A stretch of 39,391 bases of DNA from Streptomyces pseudovenezuelae (GCF_001513955.1 NZ_KQ948151.1:1-39391), one strand, 5' to 3'; numbered from the stretch's first letter, positions 7,787-16,027 are shown. Notes: a model not told the origin generated them from the sequence alone. A program made the numbers and translations.

Positions 7787-8860
7787 TCACGAGGACGCCG
7801 GAACGGCGAGTGCGTCGTGTCGCGGCTCGCCCAGCACGACCTTCAGGGCGCCGGTCTCGGACGCGCGGCCGAAGACGTCGTACGCCTCCTCCATGCTGTC
7901 CAGCGGGAAGGTGTGGGTGACCATCGACGCGGTGGGCAGTCGGCCGGCTGCCGCCATCCGCAGCAGGGTGGGCGTGGACGAGGTGTCGACCAGCCCGGTC
8001 GTCAGGGTCACGTTCTTGATCCACAGGTCTTCGAGATGCAGGGTGGCGGGCTTGCCGTGCACTCCGACGTTCGCCACGTGACCGCCGGGACGCACCATCC
8101 GCGTGCACAGCTCGAAGCTCTCGGGGACGCCGACGGCCTCGATGACGACATCGGCGCCCAGGCCGTCGGTGAGGTCGGCGACCAGTTGGGCGGGGCCCTC
8201 ACGCACGGCCACGACGACGTCGGCGCCGAGCCGCTTGGCGGCGTCCAGCCGGGAGTCGGCGAGGTCCACGGCGATGATCCGCTCGGGGGTGTAGAGCTGC
8301 GCGGTGCGGATAGCGGCCAGTCCGATGGGGCCGGCGCCGACGACGGCGACGGTGTCCCCGGGGCGCACGGCACCGTTCAGCACGCCCACCTCGTAGGCGG
8401 TCGGATAGATGTCGGCGAACAGCACGGCGTCCTGCCCGCTCAGCCCGCCGGGCAGCCGGTGCACGGACAGGTCGGCGTACGGCACGCGCACGTACTCGGC
8501 CTGCGTCCCGTGGATCCGGTGGCCCAGGATCCAGCCTCCGCCGCCCAGACACTGGCCATACATGCCCTGCCGGCAGAAGCGGCAGCGGCCGCAGGCGGTG
8601 ATGCAGGAGACCAGGACCTCGTCTCCCGGCCGGACGGTGCGCACGTCGCTGCCCGTCTCGACGATCTCGCCGACGGCCTCGTGGCCGAGAACCGTGCCGG
8701 GTGCCACCTCGGGCACGTCGCCCTTGAGGATGTGGAGATCCGTCCCGCAGATGGTGACCGCCTTGACCCGTACGACGGCGTCGGTCGGGTCCTGGACGGC
8801 CGGGTCCGGCACCTCCTCCCAGGCGGACTGTCCGGGGCCGTGGAAAACGAAGCCCTTCAT
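7787..8860 (-). CDS. Zinc-dependent medium-chain alcohol dehydrogenase
   Basis: 357 residues from the ATG at 8858-8860, preceded by AGGAGGAACGGTC. The catalytic zinc ligands are in CGTDLH (Cys38) and GHEAVGE. The structural zinc site is CGRCRFCRQGMYGQC, with four cysteines. The Rossmann motif is VAVVGAGPIGLAAIRTAQL, followed by AVDLADSRLDAAKRLGADVV, where the acidic residue after the second strand favours NAD over NADP. It is a full-length family member. In low-oxygen metabolism it would reoxidise NADH by reducing an aldehyde or oxidise an alcohol; the substrate cannot be read from sequence. It heads a probable two-gene unit with the downstream HTH-flavin protein. Confidence 0.92.
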   Translation of the reverse strand: MKGFVFHGPGQSAWEEVPDPAVQDPTDAVVRVKAVTICGTDLHILKGDVPEVAPGTVLGHEAVGEIVETGSDVRTVRPGDEVLVSCITACGRCRFCRQGMYGQCLGGGGWILGHRIHGTQAEYVRVPYADLSVHRLPGGLSGQDAVLFADIYPTAYEVGVLNGAVRPGDTVAVVGAGPIGLAAIRTAQLYTPERIIAVDLADSRLDAAKRLGADVVVAVREGPAQLVADLTDGLGADVVIEAVGVPESFELCTRMVRPGGHVANVGVHGKPATLHLEDLWIKNVTLTTGLVDTSSTPTLLRMAAAGRLPTASMVTHTFPLDSMEEAYDVFGRASETGALKVVLGEPRHDALAVPASS

Positions 8861-8936
8861 GACCGTTCCTCCTTCGCTGCGGGGCACCGGGAGTCCCCCA
8901 CGGTTCCAGCGTGGGCCGAGTGACCGGCGTCCGCAT

Positions 8937-8951
8937 GGGCCGTTCGGTCCC
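8937..8951. promoter_or_regulatory. OsdR/DevR-like box upstream of the alcohol dehydrogenase
   Basis: GGGCCGTTCGGTCCC, 76 bases upstream of the start at 8860. It is a near-perfect inverted repeat with one half GGGCC and the other GGTCCC. Confidence 0.6.
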
Positions 8952-8992
8952 CACCGCACGACGGGACGGCACTGCCCCGCCGGCAGGCCTTC

Positions 8993-9991
8993 TCACCGGA
9001 GCGTCTCCGGGTCGCTCACCGCCTGCGGGGCGCGCCGCGGGGTGGCGGCGCCCTCGGGGCCGTAGCCGAGGCGGACCAGCATCTGGGCGTGCCCCGTGTG
9101 CTCAGGCACGGGGTTCAGTTCGGTCCGCAGGTCGGGCCACTCCATCGGCTGGTGCAGCAGGGAGGCGCGCACGCCGTGGGCCGTGGCCAGCAGCAGTACG
9201 TGTTCGAGCGCTTGCCCGGTGCGCAGCCAGTCGGAGCGTCGATCGTGTTCGGTCGTGAGCAGAGCGATGAGCGGGGTGGTTTCGAAGTCCTGGGCGGGCA
9301 GCCGTTCGGGATGCCGCTGGGCGGTGAAGTCCCGCATCGGGATCTGCTCGCGCGCGTCCTGCGGTCCCAGGGTCGTCCTCGGCAGCCCGATGTCCGTGGC
9401 CCCGGCTCCGTCCGGTTGCAGCCAGCGGCGGCTCTCCGTGCCGCGGTCCGTGTCGGCGCGGTTGCGCTGCTCGGCCTCGGACACCACTCGGAGCATACGA
9501 GCCGTCTCGGTGGGGGCGGGGAAGGTGACGAGGGCGCCTTCCATGTGCGCGGCCTCGGCGAGTTCGGTGAGGACCCGCGGCGGGACCTGACGGCTGGAGA
9601 AGGGCATACGGCTGCTGTGCCTGCGCCAGACCGCAGGGTAGAGGTCGGCGCGGAGCGTTACCGTGGTGCGGTGGACGGGAGCCGTCATGCGCATCGTGGC
9701 CAGCAGGCCGGGTTCCTCGGGGCTGGGCAGCAGGCGTACGACGGGTGACCAGCCGAAGTGGAGCGCGGCGACGCGGAGGTTGAAGACGGATGCGCCCACC
9801 GAGACGTGCAGGGGGCGGCCGACGGGGTCGGCGTGGCGCAGGCTTCGTTCCGGGGCGGCCCGCACCTCCAGGGTGACGGTGTCGGGGTCGAGCCGGTAGC
9901 GCCAGGGCTGGCTGTTGAAGAACGAAGGTGCCGCCACAGCCGCCGAAAGGCAGGCTTCCAGGGTCGTGGCGTCGAGAGATGCGATGCGCAT
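8993..9991 (-). CDS. Acg-like nitroreductase-family protein
   Basis: 332 residues from the ATG at 9989-9991, preceded by GGGAGGAGAGC. The N-terminal APSFFNSQPWRYRLDPDTV is the signature of the Acg (Rv2032) branch of nitroreductases, double-length proteins found in DosR regulons. Other features are RHADPVGRPLHVSVGASVFNL, RRHSSRMPFSSRQVP and the C-terminal half SDWLRTGQALEHVLLLATAHGVRASLLHQP. Acg-type proteins bind FMN but have a covered active site and little classical nitroreductase activity, so a flavin-storage or stress role is as likely as catalysis. A paralogue lies at 34995-35990. The box at 10067-10080 is 75 bases upstream. Confidence 0.9.
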   Translation of the reverse strand: MRIASLDATTLEACLSAAVAAPSFFNSQPWRYRLDPDTVTLEVRAAPERSLRHADPVGRPLHVSVGASVFNLRVAALHFGWSPVVRLLPSPEEPGLLATMRMTAPVHRTTVTLRADLYPAVWRRHSSRMPFSSRQVPPRVLTELAEAAHMEGALVTFPAPTETARMLRVVSEAEQRNRADTDRGTESRRWLQPDGAGATDIGLPRTTLGPQDAREQIPMRDFTAQRHPERLPAQDFETTPLIALLTTEHDRRSDWLRTGQALEHVLLLATAHGVRASLLHQPMEWPDLRTELNPVPEHTGHAQMLVRLGYGPEGAATPRRAPQAVSDPETLR

Positions 9992-10066
9992 GATGCTCTC
10001 CTCCCGCACGAGCGACGGGCAGGTCCCGTGCCTTCGAGGGTGGGGCGGTGGGACGGTGCGGTGAGA

Positions 10067-10080
10067 GGGTCGATGGTCCC
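10067..10080. promoter_or_regulatory. OsdR/DevR-like box upstream of the first nitroreductase
   Basis: GGGTCGATGGTCCC, within AGGGTCGATGGTCCCTT, 75 bases upstream of the start at 9991. The half-sites are imperfectly inverted. Confidence 0.5.
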
Positions 10081-10151
10081 TTGTCCGGGTCCGACCGGGA
10101 TACGGCCCACGCACCCGGCACGCCCCGACGGCCGACCCGGCGAACAGCACC

Positions 10152-10217
10152 GGGCCGAACGGCCCTTCTCTATAGGGGTCTTGACCCCGACGGTCCCCGC
10201 ATCGGCCTGACAGGCCC
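10152..10217. promoter_or_regulatory. Inverted repeats in the divergent nitroreductase/Rv1733c-like intergenic region
   Basis: GGGCCGAACGGCCC (10152-10165) and GGCCTGACAGGCC (10205-10217, perfect 6-base arms around one base) lie upstream of the plus-strand gene at 10290, at 124 and 72 bases. The second has the distance seen for other genes; the first has the better motif match. Confidence 0.45.
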
Positions 10218-10289
10218 CTGCCGCGGCTGAGCCACGGCTGTCACGTTCCTGAACAACGACAGTGACGGTGCATGGGGAGGTGCGGACCG

Positions 10290-10853
10290 ATGGCCGGGCG
10301 TACGAGGACGTGGTTGTGGCGGTGGCGCGGCAATCCGCTCCGGCGGCGCGAGGACGTGCTGGAGGCGTGGCTCGTTCTGGTCGTCTGGGTGATCATGGCC
10401 GTCGGCGGCACGGTGGCCGGTGTGGTGACCGCCCAGGGGGCCGACGGGGTCTTCGCCCAGCAGCGCGCCGGGCGGACGCCGGTCCGGGCAGTGCTCCTCG
10501 TGGGCACCCCACCGGCCACTGCGCACAGCTTCCGGTCGCCGGCCGCGGTCCGCTGGACGGCGCCGGGCGGGTCCGTGCACACCGACAAGACCCTGGTGGA
10601 ATCGGGCCGCCCCGTCGGCTCCGCGGTCGAGGTGTGGACCGACGCCCAAGGCGACCTGATGACCGCACCGACGAGCCGAACCGAGGCGTCCGTGGAGTCC
10701 GGCCTGCTGGGCGCGGCGTCCGCCTTCGCCCTCTCCGGCGTCGTGATCGGAGCCGGAAGCGTCGTACGCAGGGGACTCGACCGTCGCCGCCTCGCCCAGT
10801 GGGACGTGGAATGGGGCATGGTGGGACCCCGCTGGGGACACCGCACCGGTTGA
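10290..10853 (+). CDS. Rv1733c-like membrane protein
   Basis: 187 residues. The ATG at 10290 is chosen over one at 10272 because GGGGAGG lies nine bases before it. The N-terminal RGNPLRRREDVLEAWLVLVVW is characteristic of the Rv1733c family, a DosR-regulon membrane antigen. There are two membrane helices, about 28-50 (EAWLVLVVWVIMAVGGTVAG) and about 142-165 (LLGAASAFALSGVVIGAGSV). The loop between them (VRWTAPGG...VEVWTDAQGDLMTAP) is presumably extracytoplasmic. The C-terminus is DRRRLAQWDVEWGMVGPRWG. The biochemical function of the family is unknown. It is divergent from the nitroreductase at 8993-9991; a second copy of this protein type also sits beside a nitroreductase at 34402-34992. Confidence 0.85.
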   Translation: MAGRTRTWLWRWRGNPLRRREDVLEAWLVLVVWVIMAVGGTVAGVVTAQGADGVFAQQRAGRTPVRAVLLVGTPPATAHSFRSPAAVRWTAPGGSVHTDKTLVESGRPVGSAVEVWTDAQGDLMTAPTSRTEASVESGLLGAASAFALSGVVIGAGSVVRRGLDRRRLAQWDVEWGMVGPRWGHRTG

Positions 10854-11493
10854 CTCTCACGTCGTTCACGCCGAGGGCGCTGCCCACGGCGGAGTCCAGG
10901 GGGCTTTCGGCCTGGGAAGGGGCAGGTCGGCCACTGCCCCAGGCCTGGCACACGATGCAGGCCGTCAGTGACCACGCCGTGGCGTACGGCGTTCGATCCC
11001 TCAGGGCCAGTGCCATGGTTGTCCTCGCCGTGTTCCTCCAACTGCTCATTCTTGTCGGTGCGTTGTACGACACCGATCGCCTGTGCGCGCCGGGCACCGT
11101 ACGCGAAGCCTCGCAGCTCCGACGGGACAGCAAGCTGGAGAAGAGCGAGATACGGCCGGTGGCACGGCGTCTGCACGGCCGGATCGACTCCGCCGCCTAC
11201 CGGTCCGGAATGCGCGACCTCACGGAGGGCCATCGGCCCACCCGACGGCGGCGTCCGGGCCAGGTTCTCCGTGACCGCGCCTGCGATGCCATGAGGCGGA
11301 CGGGGACGCCGGCACCCGAAAGTCCGGGCACCGGCCCGCCTGGCGCCGCCTGCTCCCGGCCGCAGCTCACACCGAGGCTCCCACGAACGCTTGGCGTGAC
11401 GGCTCTGCGCATGCCACGTGCACGGTGAAGGGCACACTGGACATGAGCAGGACCACCCGCAGACGGCACGTGACCGGGAGCGAGGGAGTCGAG
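10854..11493 (+). other. 640-base gap; possible small SHOCT-like membrane ORF near 11018-11270, otherwise nothing recognisable
   Basis: On the plus strand an open frame reads MVVLAVFLQLLILVGALYD (from 11018), a possible membrane helix. It is followed about 45 residues later by RRLHGRIDSAAYRSGMRDL, which resembles the short SHOCT motif found at the end of many actinobacterial membrane proteins. The frame then runs into low-complexity Arg/Pro sequence up to 11428. No ribosome binding site is convincing, and the reading may be chance or decay. No regulatory palindrome of the local type was seen. Confidence 0.25.
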
Positions 11494-12195
11494 ATGGCCG
11501 AGGCACGCACCTTCACCCCGCAGGACCCCATCCGGGTCTTCCTCCTCGACGACCACGAAGTCGTCCGCCGCGGCGTGATGGACCTCCTGGACGCCGAGGA
11601 TGACATCAGCGTCGTCGGCGACGCCGCCAACGCCGACCACGCACTCGTACGCGCCCCCGCCGTACGCCCCCACGTCGCCATCCTCGACGTCCGCCTGCCC
11701 GACGGCGACGGCATCACCGTCTGCCGCGAACTACGCAGCCGCATGCCAGAACTGGCCGTCCTGATGCTCACCTCGTTCGACGACGAGGACGCCCTCCTCG
11801 ACGCCATCATGGCCGGCGCCTCCGGCTACGTCCTCAAACAGATCAAAGGCACCGACCTGATCTCCGCCGTCCGCACCGTCGCCTCCGGCCAGTCCCTGCT
11901 CGACCCCGCCACCACCGCCCGCCTCATGCAATCACTGCGCGCCGAACCCACCGACACCCCCGCCCTCGCCCCCGAACTCGCCGGCCTCTCCCCCCGCGAA
12001 CGCGACATCCTCGCCCTCATCGGCGACGGCCTCACCAACCGCGAGATCGGCAAACAGCTCTACCTCAGCGAGAAAACCGTCAAGAACCACATCTCCCGCC
12101 TCCTGTCCAAACTCGGCGTCCAACGCCGCGTCCAAGCCGCCGTCCTCGCCACCCACCTGGAACAACCGGAGACCGCGAATCACTCCTCGGGCTGA
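11494..12195 (+). CDS. DevR/DosR/OsdR-type NarL-family response regulator
   Basis: 233 residues from the ATG at 11494, with AGGGAG ahead of it; in-frame starts upstream lack a ribosome binding site. The receiver domain (about 12-130) has the acidic pair Asp19/Asp20 in VFLLDDHEVV, the phosphoacceptor Asp65 in AILDVRLPDGDG, and the conserved lysine in GYVLKQIKG. The LuxR-type helix-turn-helix (about 165-225) reads LSPRERDILALIGDGLTNRE and EKTVKNHISRLLSKLGV. It is the closest candidate for the regulator of all palindromic boxes in the window. OsdR in S. coelicolor normally has a partner kinase (OsdK); none is encoded here. Codons end almost exclusively in C, unlike most neighbours, suggesting strong expression. 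Confidence 0.93.
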   Translation: MAEARTFTPQDPIRVFLLDDHEVVRRGVMDLLDAEDDISVVGDAANADHALVRAPAVRPHVAILDVRLPDGDGITVCRELRSRMPELAVLMLTSFDDEDALLDAIMAGASGYVLKQIKGTDLISAVRTVASGQSLLDPATTARLMQSLRAEPTDTPALAPELAGLSPRERDILALIGDGLTNREIGKQLYLSEKTVKNHISRLLSKLGVQRRVQAAVLATHLEQPETANHSSG

Positions 12196-12223
12196 GGGGC
12201 ACGCAAGCGGCTGGAGATGCGAG

Positions 12224-12239
12224 AGGGCCGATCGGCCCT
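12224..12239. promoter_or_regulatory. Perfect 16-base palindrome AGGGCCGATCGGCCCT
   Basis: This is the most symmetric copy of the local box, identical on both strands. It lies 28 bases after the response-regulator stop and 136 bases before the micro-ORF at 12376. It could control that ORF or a small RNA. Confidence 0.6.
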
Positions 12240-12375
12240 GACGGCGGGGTGGCACGGCCCGCGTTCCGGGGTCGTTGGCCTCAAGCGGAGGAAGCGGACG
12301 CGGAGAAGACTCCTTGGGGCACGCGGCACCGAATCGATCGGAGCACCGCGGACGGCGTCCAAGGAGGCGGCGATC

Positions 12376-12471
12376 ATGAGGCGGATCCAGCAGACCAAGT
12401 GCCCCCGTACTCCCCGCCGGCCGGAGCCCCAGGACCTGCGCACGCCCTCCGGGCGTCCCCTCCCCTACTGA
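12376..12471 (+). CDS. Possible 31-residue micro-ORF
   Basis: The ATG at 12376 has an excellent AAGGAGG site eight bases upstream, inside otherwise unassigned DNA downstream of a perfect regulatory palindrome. The product is basic and proline-rich (MRRIQQTKCPRTPRRPEPQD then LRTPSGRPLPY) with no recognised domain. The ribosome binding site and promoter-like palindrome are seen in the sequence; that it is translated is inferred. It may instead mark the start of a lost gene. Confidence 0.35.
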   Translation: MRRIQQTKCPRTPRRPEPQDLRTPSGRPLPY

Positions 12472-12686
12472 GCGCGTACAGCCGCGGCCGTACCCCTCGA
12501 ATGGGGCCGGTCGGCCCTGGCGGGCACGTGGTCGAGATGATGTGCTGGAGGTGGCGGGAAGAGCTCGCCGGGAGACGCGGGGAAGCGCCTTCGGGGCGCG
12601 CACCGCGCAATCAGGATCCGCGAGAAGCGGATGGGCCCTTCCCGCCCTGTGCTGCCCGGTCGGCACCGTGACCGCGTCACGTGGGG
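12472..12686. other. Intergenic stretch with two more OsdR/DevR-like boxes, no gene recognised
   Basis: GGGGCCGGTCGGCCC at 12503-12517 is a near-perfect box and GGGGTCAACGGCCC at 12683-12696 a weaker one just past the end of this stretch. Neither now has an intact gene at the usual 60-90 bases downstream. A plus-strand frame beginning MCWRWREELAGRRG at 12540 is open to 12671 but has no recognisable similarity. Confidence 0.45.
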
Positions 12687-13292
12687 TCAACGGCCCTGTG
12701 CCTGCATGTCCGCCACCCACTTCCCGCGCACCGCGTCCTCGTGCTCGTTCTGGTCGAGCCCGCGTCGACCCGGGCGAGTACGGTCTCCAGCCGCGGAATC
12801 CAGTGCCGCCGCACGGCCCGCACCCGCCGCCGGGTACTGAGCAGTTCGTCCCCCACGGCGCGGGCCGCGGCACCGGCGGCGGCGTACTCGGCGGCTGCCC
12901 GTACCGCGTCCGCGTAGGCGGCCCCGGCGTGGACCAGGGCGGTGTTCGCCGGTGCCGGTTCGTCCGGATCGGCATCCGGCACGGCACACGAGGCGGCACG
13001 AGGATGCCGTACGCCCATCGTCGAGGTCCAGGTGATCTCCCGTTCCGCGGGACGCCGCGCGAGGGCCGTGTCGAGAGCGTCCTCGCCCCCGAGGGGCAGT
13101 CCGCGTCGCACCCAGGACTCCGCCTCCGTGAGCCGCGCGTGCTGCGCTCGGCGCGCAGCAGTTCCTCGTGGCGGGGCGTGAAGGACGCGCATTTTCCGGT
13201 CGAGCAGATCAGCCCCGTGGCGCGCCACTTCCAGGCCACGGCGCAGTTTGAGACGTCCGGCCCGGCCGGGGGGGTACGCGCAGCTCCGTCAT
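12687..13292 (-). pseudogene. V/A-type ATPase subunit D remnant
   Basis: The frame begins MTELRVPP at 13292. After a run of seven cytosines (coding strand), one more than needed, the family signature GRAGRLKLRRGLEVARHGAD and LLDRKMRVL continues in another frame. Further matches are EITWTSTMGVRHPRAASC and RHWIPRLETVLARVD. A second shift near 12765 is needed to reach the natural end GLDQNEHEDAVRGKWVADMQ. Subunit D is the central-stalk rotor of the V/A-type ATPase. At least two frameshifts break it; the one in the homopolymer could be a sequencing error, but the neighbouring subunit B is truncated too. Confidence 0.8.
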
Positions 13293-13299
13293 ACGAGCA

Positions 13300-13913
13300 C
13301 TTGCTCTCCGGCGCGCGATGGGCGTCAAGGAACTCGGCCGGTAGCACGGTCAGTTGGCCGCCTGGCAGCGTCATCAGCACCTGCCAGGCGCCCGCTCCAG
13401 CATCTGATCCAGGGTGCGCAGTTCGTCCCGCCGCTGGTCGAGGAGCCCGCGCGCGAAGGCGTCCTCGAAGTCCAGGGAGCACCGGTCGGCCGGGCTGAGC
13501 GCCGCCTGCCCGGCGAGGTCGGCGAGTTCCCTGACCTGACGCGCGCGGGAAAGAGCCGACAGCAGCTGAGCCGCCACGTCGAGGCGGTGGGCACGCGTGC
13601 GGCCAGGTCCGGCACCCTTGCGCATCAGGCGCGACAGCGAGGACAGGGCGTCCACCGGGTGGACGCCTCGCGCATGCAACTGCCGGGACAGCACGATCTG
13701 GCCCTCGGTGATGTATCCGGTGAGGTCCGGCACCGGGTGCGTGATGTCGCCAGCGGGCATGGTCAGTACGGGCAGCACCGTGACGGAGCCCGGCAGGCCG
13801 CGCAGTCGCCCGCAGCGCTCGTACAGGGAAGCCAGATCGCTGTAGAGGTGGCCGGGGTAGGCCCGGCGGGCGGGGATCTCGCCGCGGGCGGCGGAGACCT
13901 CCCGTAGTGCCAC
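13300..13913 (-). pseudogene. V/A-type ATPase subunit B remnant (C-terminal half)
   Basis: The reading ALREVSAARGEIPARRAYPG, then HLYSDLASLYERCGRLRG, LTMPAGDITHPVPDLTGYIT and EGQIVLSRQLHARGV is diagnostic of the regulatory B subunit of V/A-type ATPases. The N-terminal half (about 250 residues) is missing. A frameshift near 13388 separates this part from the C-terminal AWQVLMTLPGGQLTVLPAEF. It is directly followed by the subunit D remnant, in the normal B-D order of these operons. The other subunits are absent, so no enzyme can be made from this locus. Confidence 0.85.
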
Positions 13914-13919
13914 GGGCCG

Positions 13920-14130
13920 CTTCTCGACAGGGCGGGCTGCTCCGGTGCTCGGCCTCCCACGCGCCGGTTCGGGCCGCATGGGCACAAACAACTTTGATCA
14001 GGGCCGGACCGCCCCGTTTCCGGTCCGACCGGACCTCAACGGGTCCTGACCGGCCCTCGTACGGACGGTCCGTCCCTGACACGCTTGAGATGTGACGGCG
14101 CAGGCTGTCACGCCACGAAGGGAGGACGAC
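13920..14130. promoter_or_regulatory. Boxes upstream of the first CBS-BON gene
   Basis: GGGTCCTGACCGGCCC (14041-14056) is 74 bases upstream of the CBS-BON start at 14131, the usual distance. GGGCCGGACCGCCCC (14001-14015) lies further away and may once have served the minus-strand V-ATPase genes. Confidence 0.5.
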
Positions 14131-14817
14131 ATGCAGCACCGTACTGTTGCCGACCTGATGAGCCACGATGTCGTCCGGGCTAGGCGCGACACGCCGTTCA
14201 AGGAGATCGTCGAGCTGCTCGCCGACAACGGCATCACCGCCGTTCCCGTGGTGGACGAGTTGGACCACCCTCTGGGTGTGGTGTCCGAGGCGGATCTGCT
14301 GCGCAGGTGCTCCACCCGGACCGACCCGTTCAGCCGGATTCCGAAGCCGCACCCGGAGGGGCCGGAATCCGCCGCAGCCGAAGCCGCGGCAGAAGGCGCC
14401 ACCGCCGAGGAACTCATGTCCGCCCCTGCCCTGTGCGCACACCCCGAGTGGACCGTCACAGAGGCGGCCCGTCTCATGGCGCTCCACCATGTCAAACGGC
14501 TGCCCGTCGTGGACGAGGCGGACCAGCTCAAGGGCATCGTCAGCCGCAGCGACCTGCTGCGGATCTTCCTGCGCCGGGACGACGCCATTCGCGACGAGAT
14601 CACCGGGGACGTGCTGCGGCGGACACTGAACCTCGCCCCCTCGGACGTGACGGCCGAGGTGCACGAGGGCAGGGTTACCCTCGGGGGAACCGTTGAGTCG
14701 AGCAGCCTGATCCCCGTCATCGAACGGCTGTGTCGCAACGTCGACGGCGTGGTCTCGCTCTCCGCGCACATCGGGTACCGGTTCGACGCCTCAGGGACAG
14801 CCCCTGCTGGGAAGTGA
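14131..14817 (+). CDS. CBS-domain pair plus BON domain protein
   Basis: 228 residues. The ATG at 14131 follows GGGAGGACGAC. The first CBS motif is TVADLMSHDVVRARRDTPFK (about 4-60, with ITAVPVVDELDHPLGVVSEA), the second is AEELMSAPALCAHPEWTV to RLPVVDEADQLKGIVSRSDL (about 95-150). A BON domain occupies about 155-220 (DVTAEVHEGRVTLGGTVESS). CBS pairs usually bind adenine nucleotides, and BON domains are associated with membranes or small ligands; CBS proteins of this type (Rv2626c-like) are members of dormancy regulons. The target protein is unknown. A close paralogue sits at the end of the hydrogenase structural genes (31550-32170). Confidence 0.9.
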   Translation: MQHRTVADLMSHDVVRARRDTPFKEIVELLADNGITAVPVVDELDHPLGVVSEADLLRRCSTRTDPFSRIPKPHPEGPESAAAEAAAEGATAEELMSAPALCAHPEWTVTEAARLMALHHVKRLPVVDEADQLKGIVSRSDLLRIFLRRDDAIRDEITGDVLRRTLNLAPSDVTAEVHEGRVTLGGTVESSSLIPVIERLCRNVDGVVSLSAHIGYRFDASGTAPAGK

Positions 14818-14970
14818 GTACCCAGACCTCGGGAAAGTCGCCGCCGAAGTCCCCGGCGCTGATGATGGAGAGAGACACCTGGCTCTCCGGGTCCATGCGC
14901 CGGGCCGACCCGTGACGCACCACGTCGTGGGCGAAGGCCGCCCTCCGCCCGGGAAGAAAGGGAGCAAGCC

Positions 14971-15996
14971 ATGAAGATCGCAGTACTGACCGGAGGCGGT
15001 GACTGCCCCGGCCTCAACGCCGTGATCCGCAGCGTCGTCCGCAAGGGGACCCAGGACTACGGTTTCACGTTCGTCGGACTGCGCGACGGCTGGCTCGGCG
15101 CCCTTCACGACAGTGTGCTGCCTCTGGGCATCGCCGAGGTGCGCGGGATCCTGCCCCGTGGCGGAACCATCCTCGGTTCCTCCCGCACCAATCCCCTCAA
15201 GCATGACGACGCAGTGCGGCGTATCCGGGACACCCTGGACGCGCACCAGGTCGACGCGCTCATCGTGATCGGCGGCGAGGACACCCTCGGCGCCGCCACG
15301 GAGCTCAGTCGCCAGGGAATCAAACTGGTCGGCGTGCCCAAGACCATCGACAACGACGTGGCCGGCACCGACTACACCTTCGGCTTCAACACGGCCGTCG
15401 GTATCGCCACCGAGGCCATCGACCGGTTGCACACCACCGCCGAGTCGCACATGCGGACGCTGGTGGTGGAGGTGATGGGCCGGCACTCCGGGTGGATCGC
15501 CCTGCACGCGGGGGTCGCGGGCGGCGCCAACGTCATTCTCGTCCCGGAGCGGCCGTTCGACATCGACCAGGTCTGCGCCTGGGTGAAGAGCCGCTTCGAG
15601 ATCAATTACGCGCCGATCGTGGTGGCTGCCGAGGGCGCCGCCCCCAAGGAAGGCCAGATGATCCTCAAGGACCGGTCCGTGGACGAGTACGGCCACGTAC
15701 GCCTGTCGGGGATCGGTGAGTGGCTGGCTCAGGAGATCGAGGGGCGCACCGGAACAGAGGCCCGCACCACGGTTCTCGGCCACGTCCAGCGCGGCGGCAC
15801 GCCCAGCGCCTTCGACCGGTGGCTGGCCACACGCTTCGGGCTGCATGCGGTCGACGCCGTCAAGGACGGCGACTTCGGCACGATGGTCGCCCTGCGCGGC
15901 ACGAACATCGTCCGCATCCCCCTCGATGAGACCCGCGGCCGGACCAAGGTGGTGGACCCGTCGCTGTACGACGAGTTCGGAGTGTTCTTCGGCTGA
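14971..15996 (+). CDS. pfkA: 6-phosphofructokinase (phosphoryl donor uncertain)
   Basis: 341 residues, full length, from the ATG at 14971 with AAGGGAGC upstream. It phosphorylates fructose 6-phosphate in glycolysis. The N-terminal loop is VLTGGGDCPGLNAVIR; the catalytic motif is PKTIDNDVAGTDYTFGF; MGRHSGWIALHAG and GHVQRGGTPSAFDRWLATRF bind the sugar phosphate. The donor motif is GGEDT (101-105) with Asp104 and Lys124, the residues seen in PPi-dependent and mixed group III enzymes rather than Gly104/Gly124 of E. coli PfkA. Known Streptomyces enzymes of this look have been described as ATP-dependent, so the donor cannot be settled here. It pairs with the aldolase 113 bases downstream, indicating a fermentative glycolysis module. 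Confidence 0.92.
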   Translation: MKIAVLTGGGDCPGLNAVIRSVVRKGTQDYGFTFVGLRDGWLGALHDSVLPLGIAEVRGILPRGGTILGSSRTNPLKHDDAVRRIRDTLDAHQVDALIVIGGEDTLGAATELSRQGIKLVGVPKTIDNDVAGTDYTFGFNTAVGIATEAIDRLHTTAESHMRTLVVEVMGRHSGWIALHAGVAGGANVILVPERPFDIDQVCAWVKSRFEINYAPIVVAAEGAAPKEGQMILKDRSVDEYGHVRLSGIGEWLAQEIEGRTGTEARTTVLGHVQRGGTPSAFDRWLATRFGLHAVDAVKDGDFGTMVALRGTNIVRIPLDETRGRTKVVDPSLYDEFGVFFG

Positions 15997-16027
15997 GGTG
16001 TTCCCAGGGTCGTTCGGCGCTTGTCAC

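Noticed and set aside
13265..13275. Run of seven G considered as proof that subunit D is a pseudogene
   Set aside because: A single homopolymer indel can be a sequencing error; the pseudogene call rests instead on the second shift and the truncated subunit B.
11932..14769. A 945-codon minus-strand open frame across several genes
   Set aside because: It passes through the antisense of the response regulator and of the CBS-BON gene and reads V-ATPase pieces in mixed frames; it has no coherent protein.
14820..14930. Minus-strand reading MDPESQVSLSIISAGDFGGD between the CBS-BON and phosphofructokinase genes
   Set aside because: Too short, no start context and no recognised family; left as intergenic.
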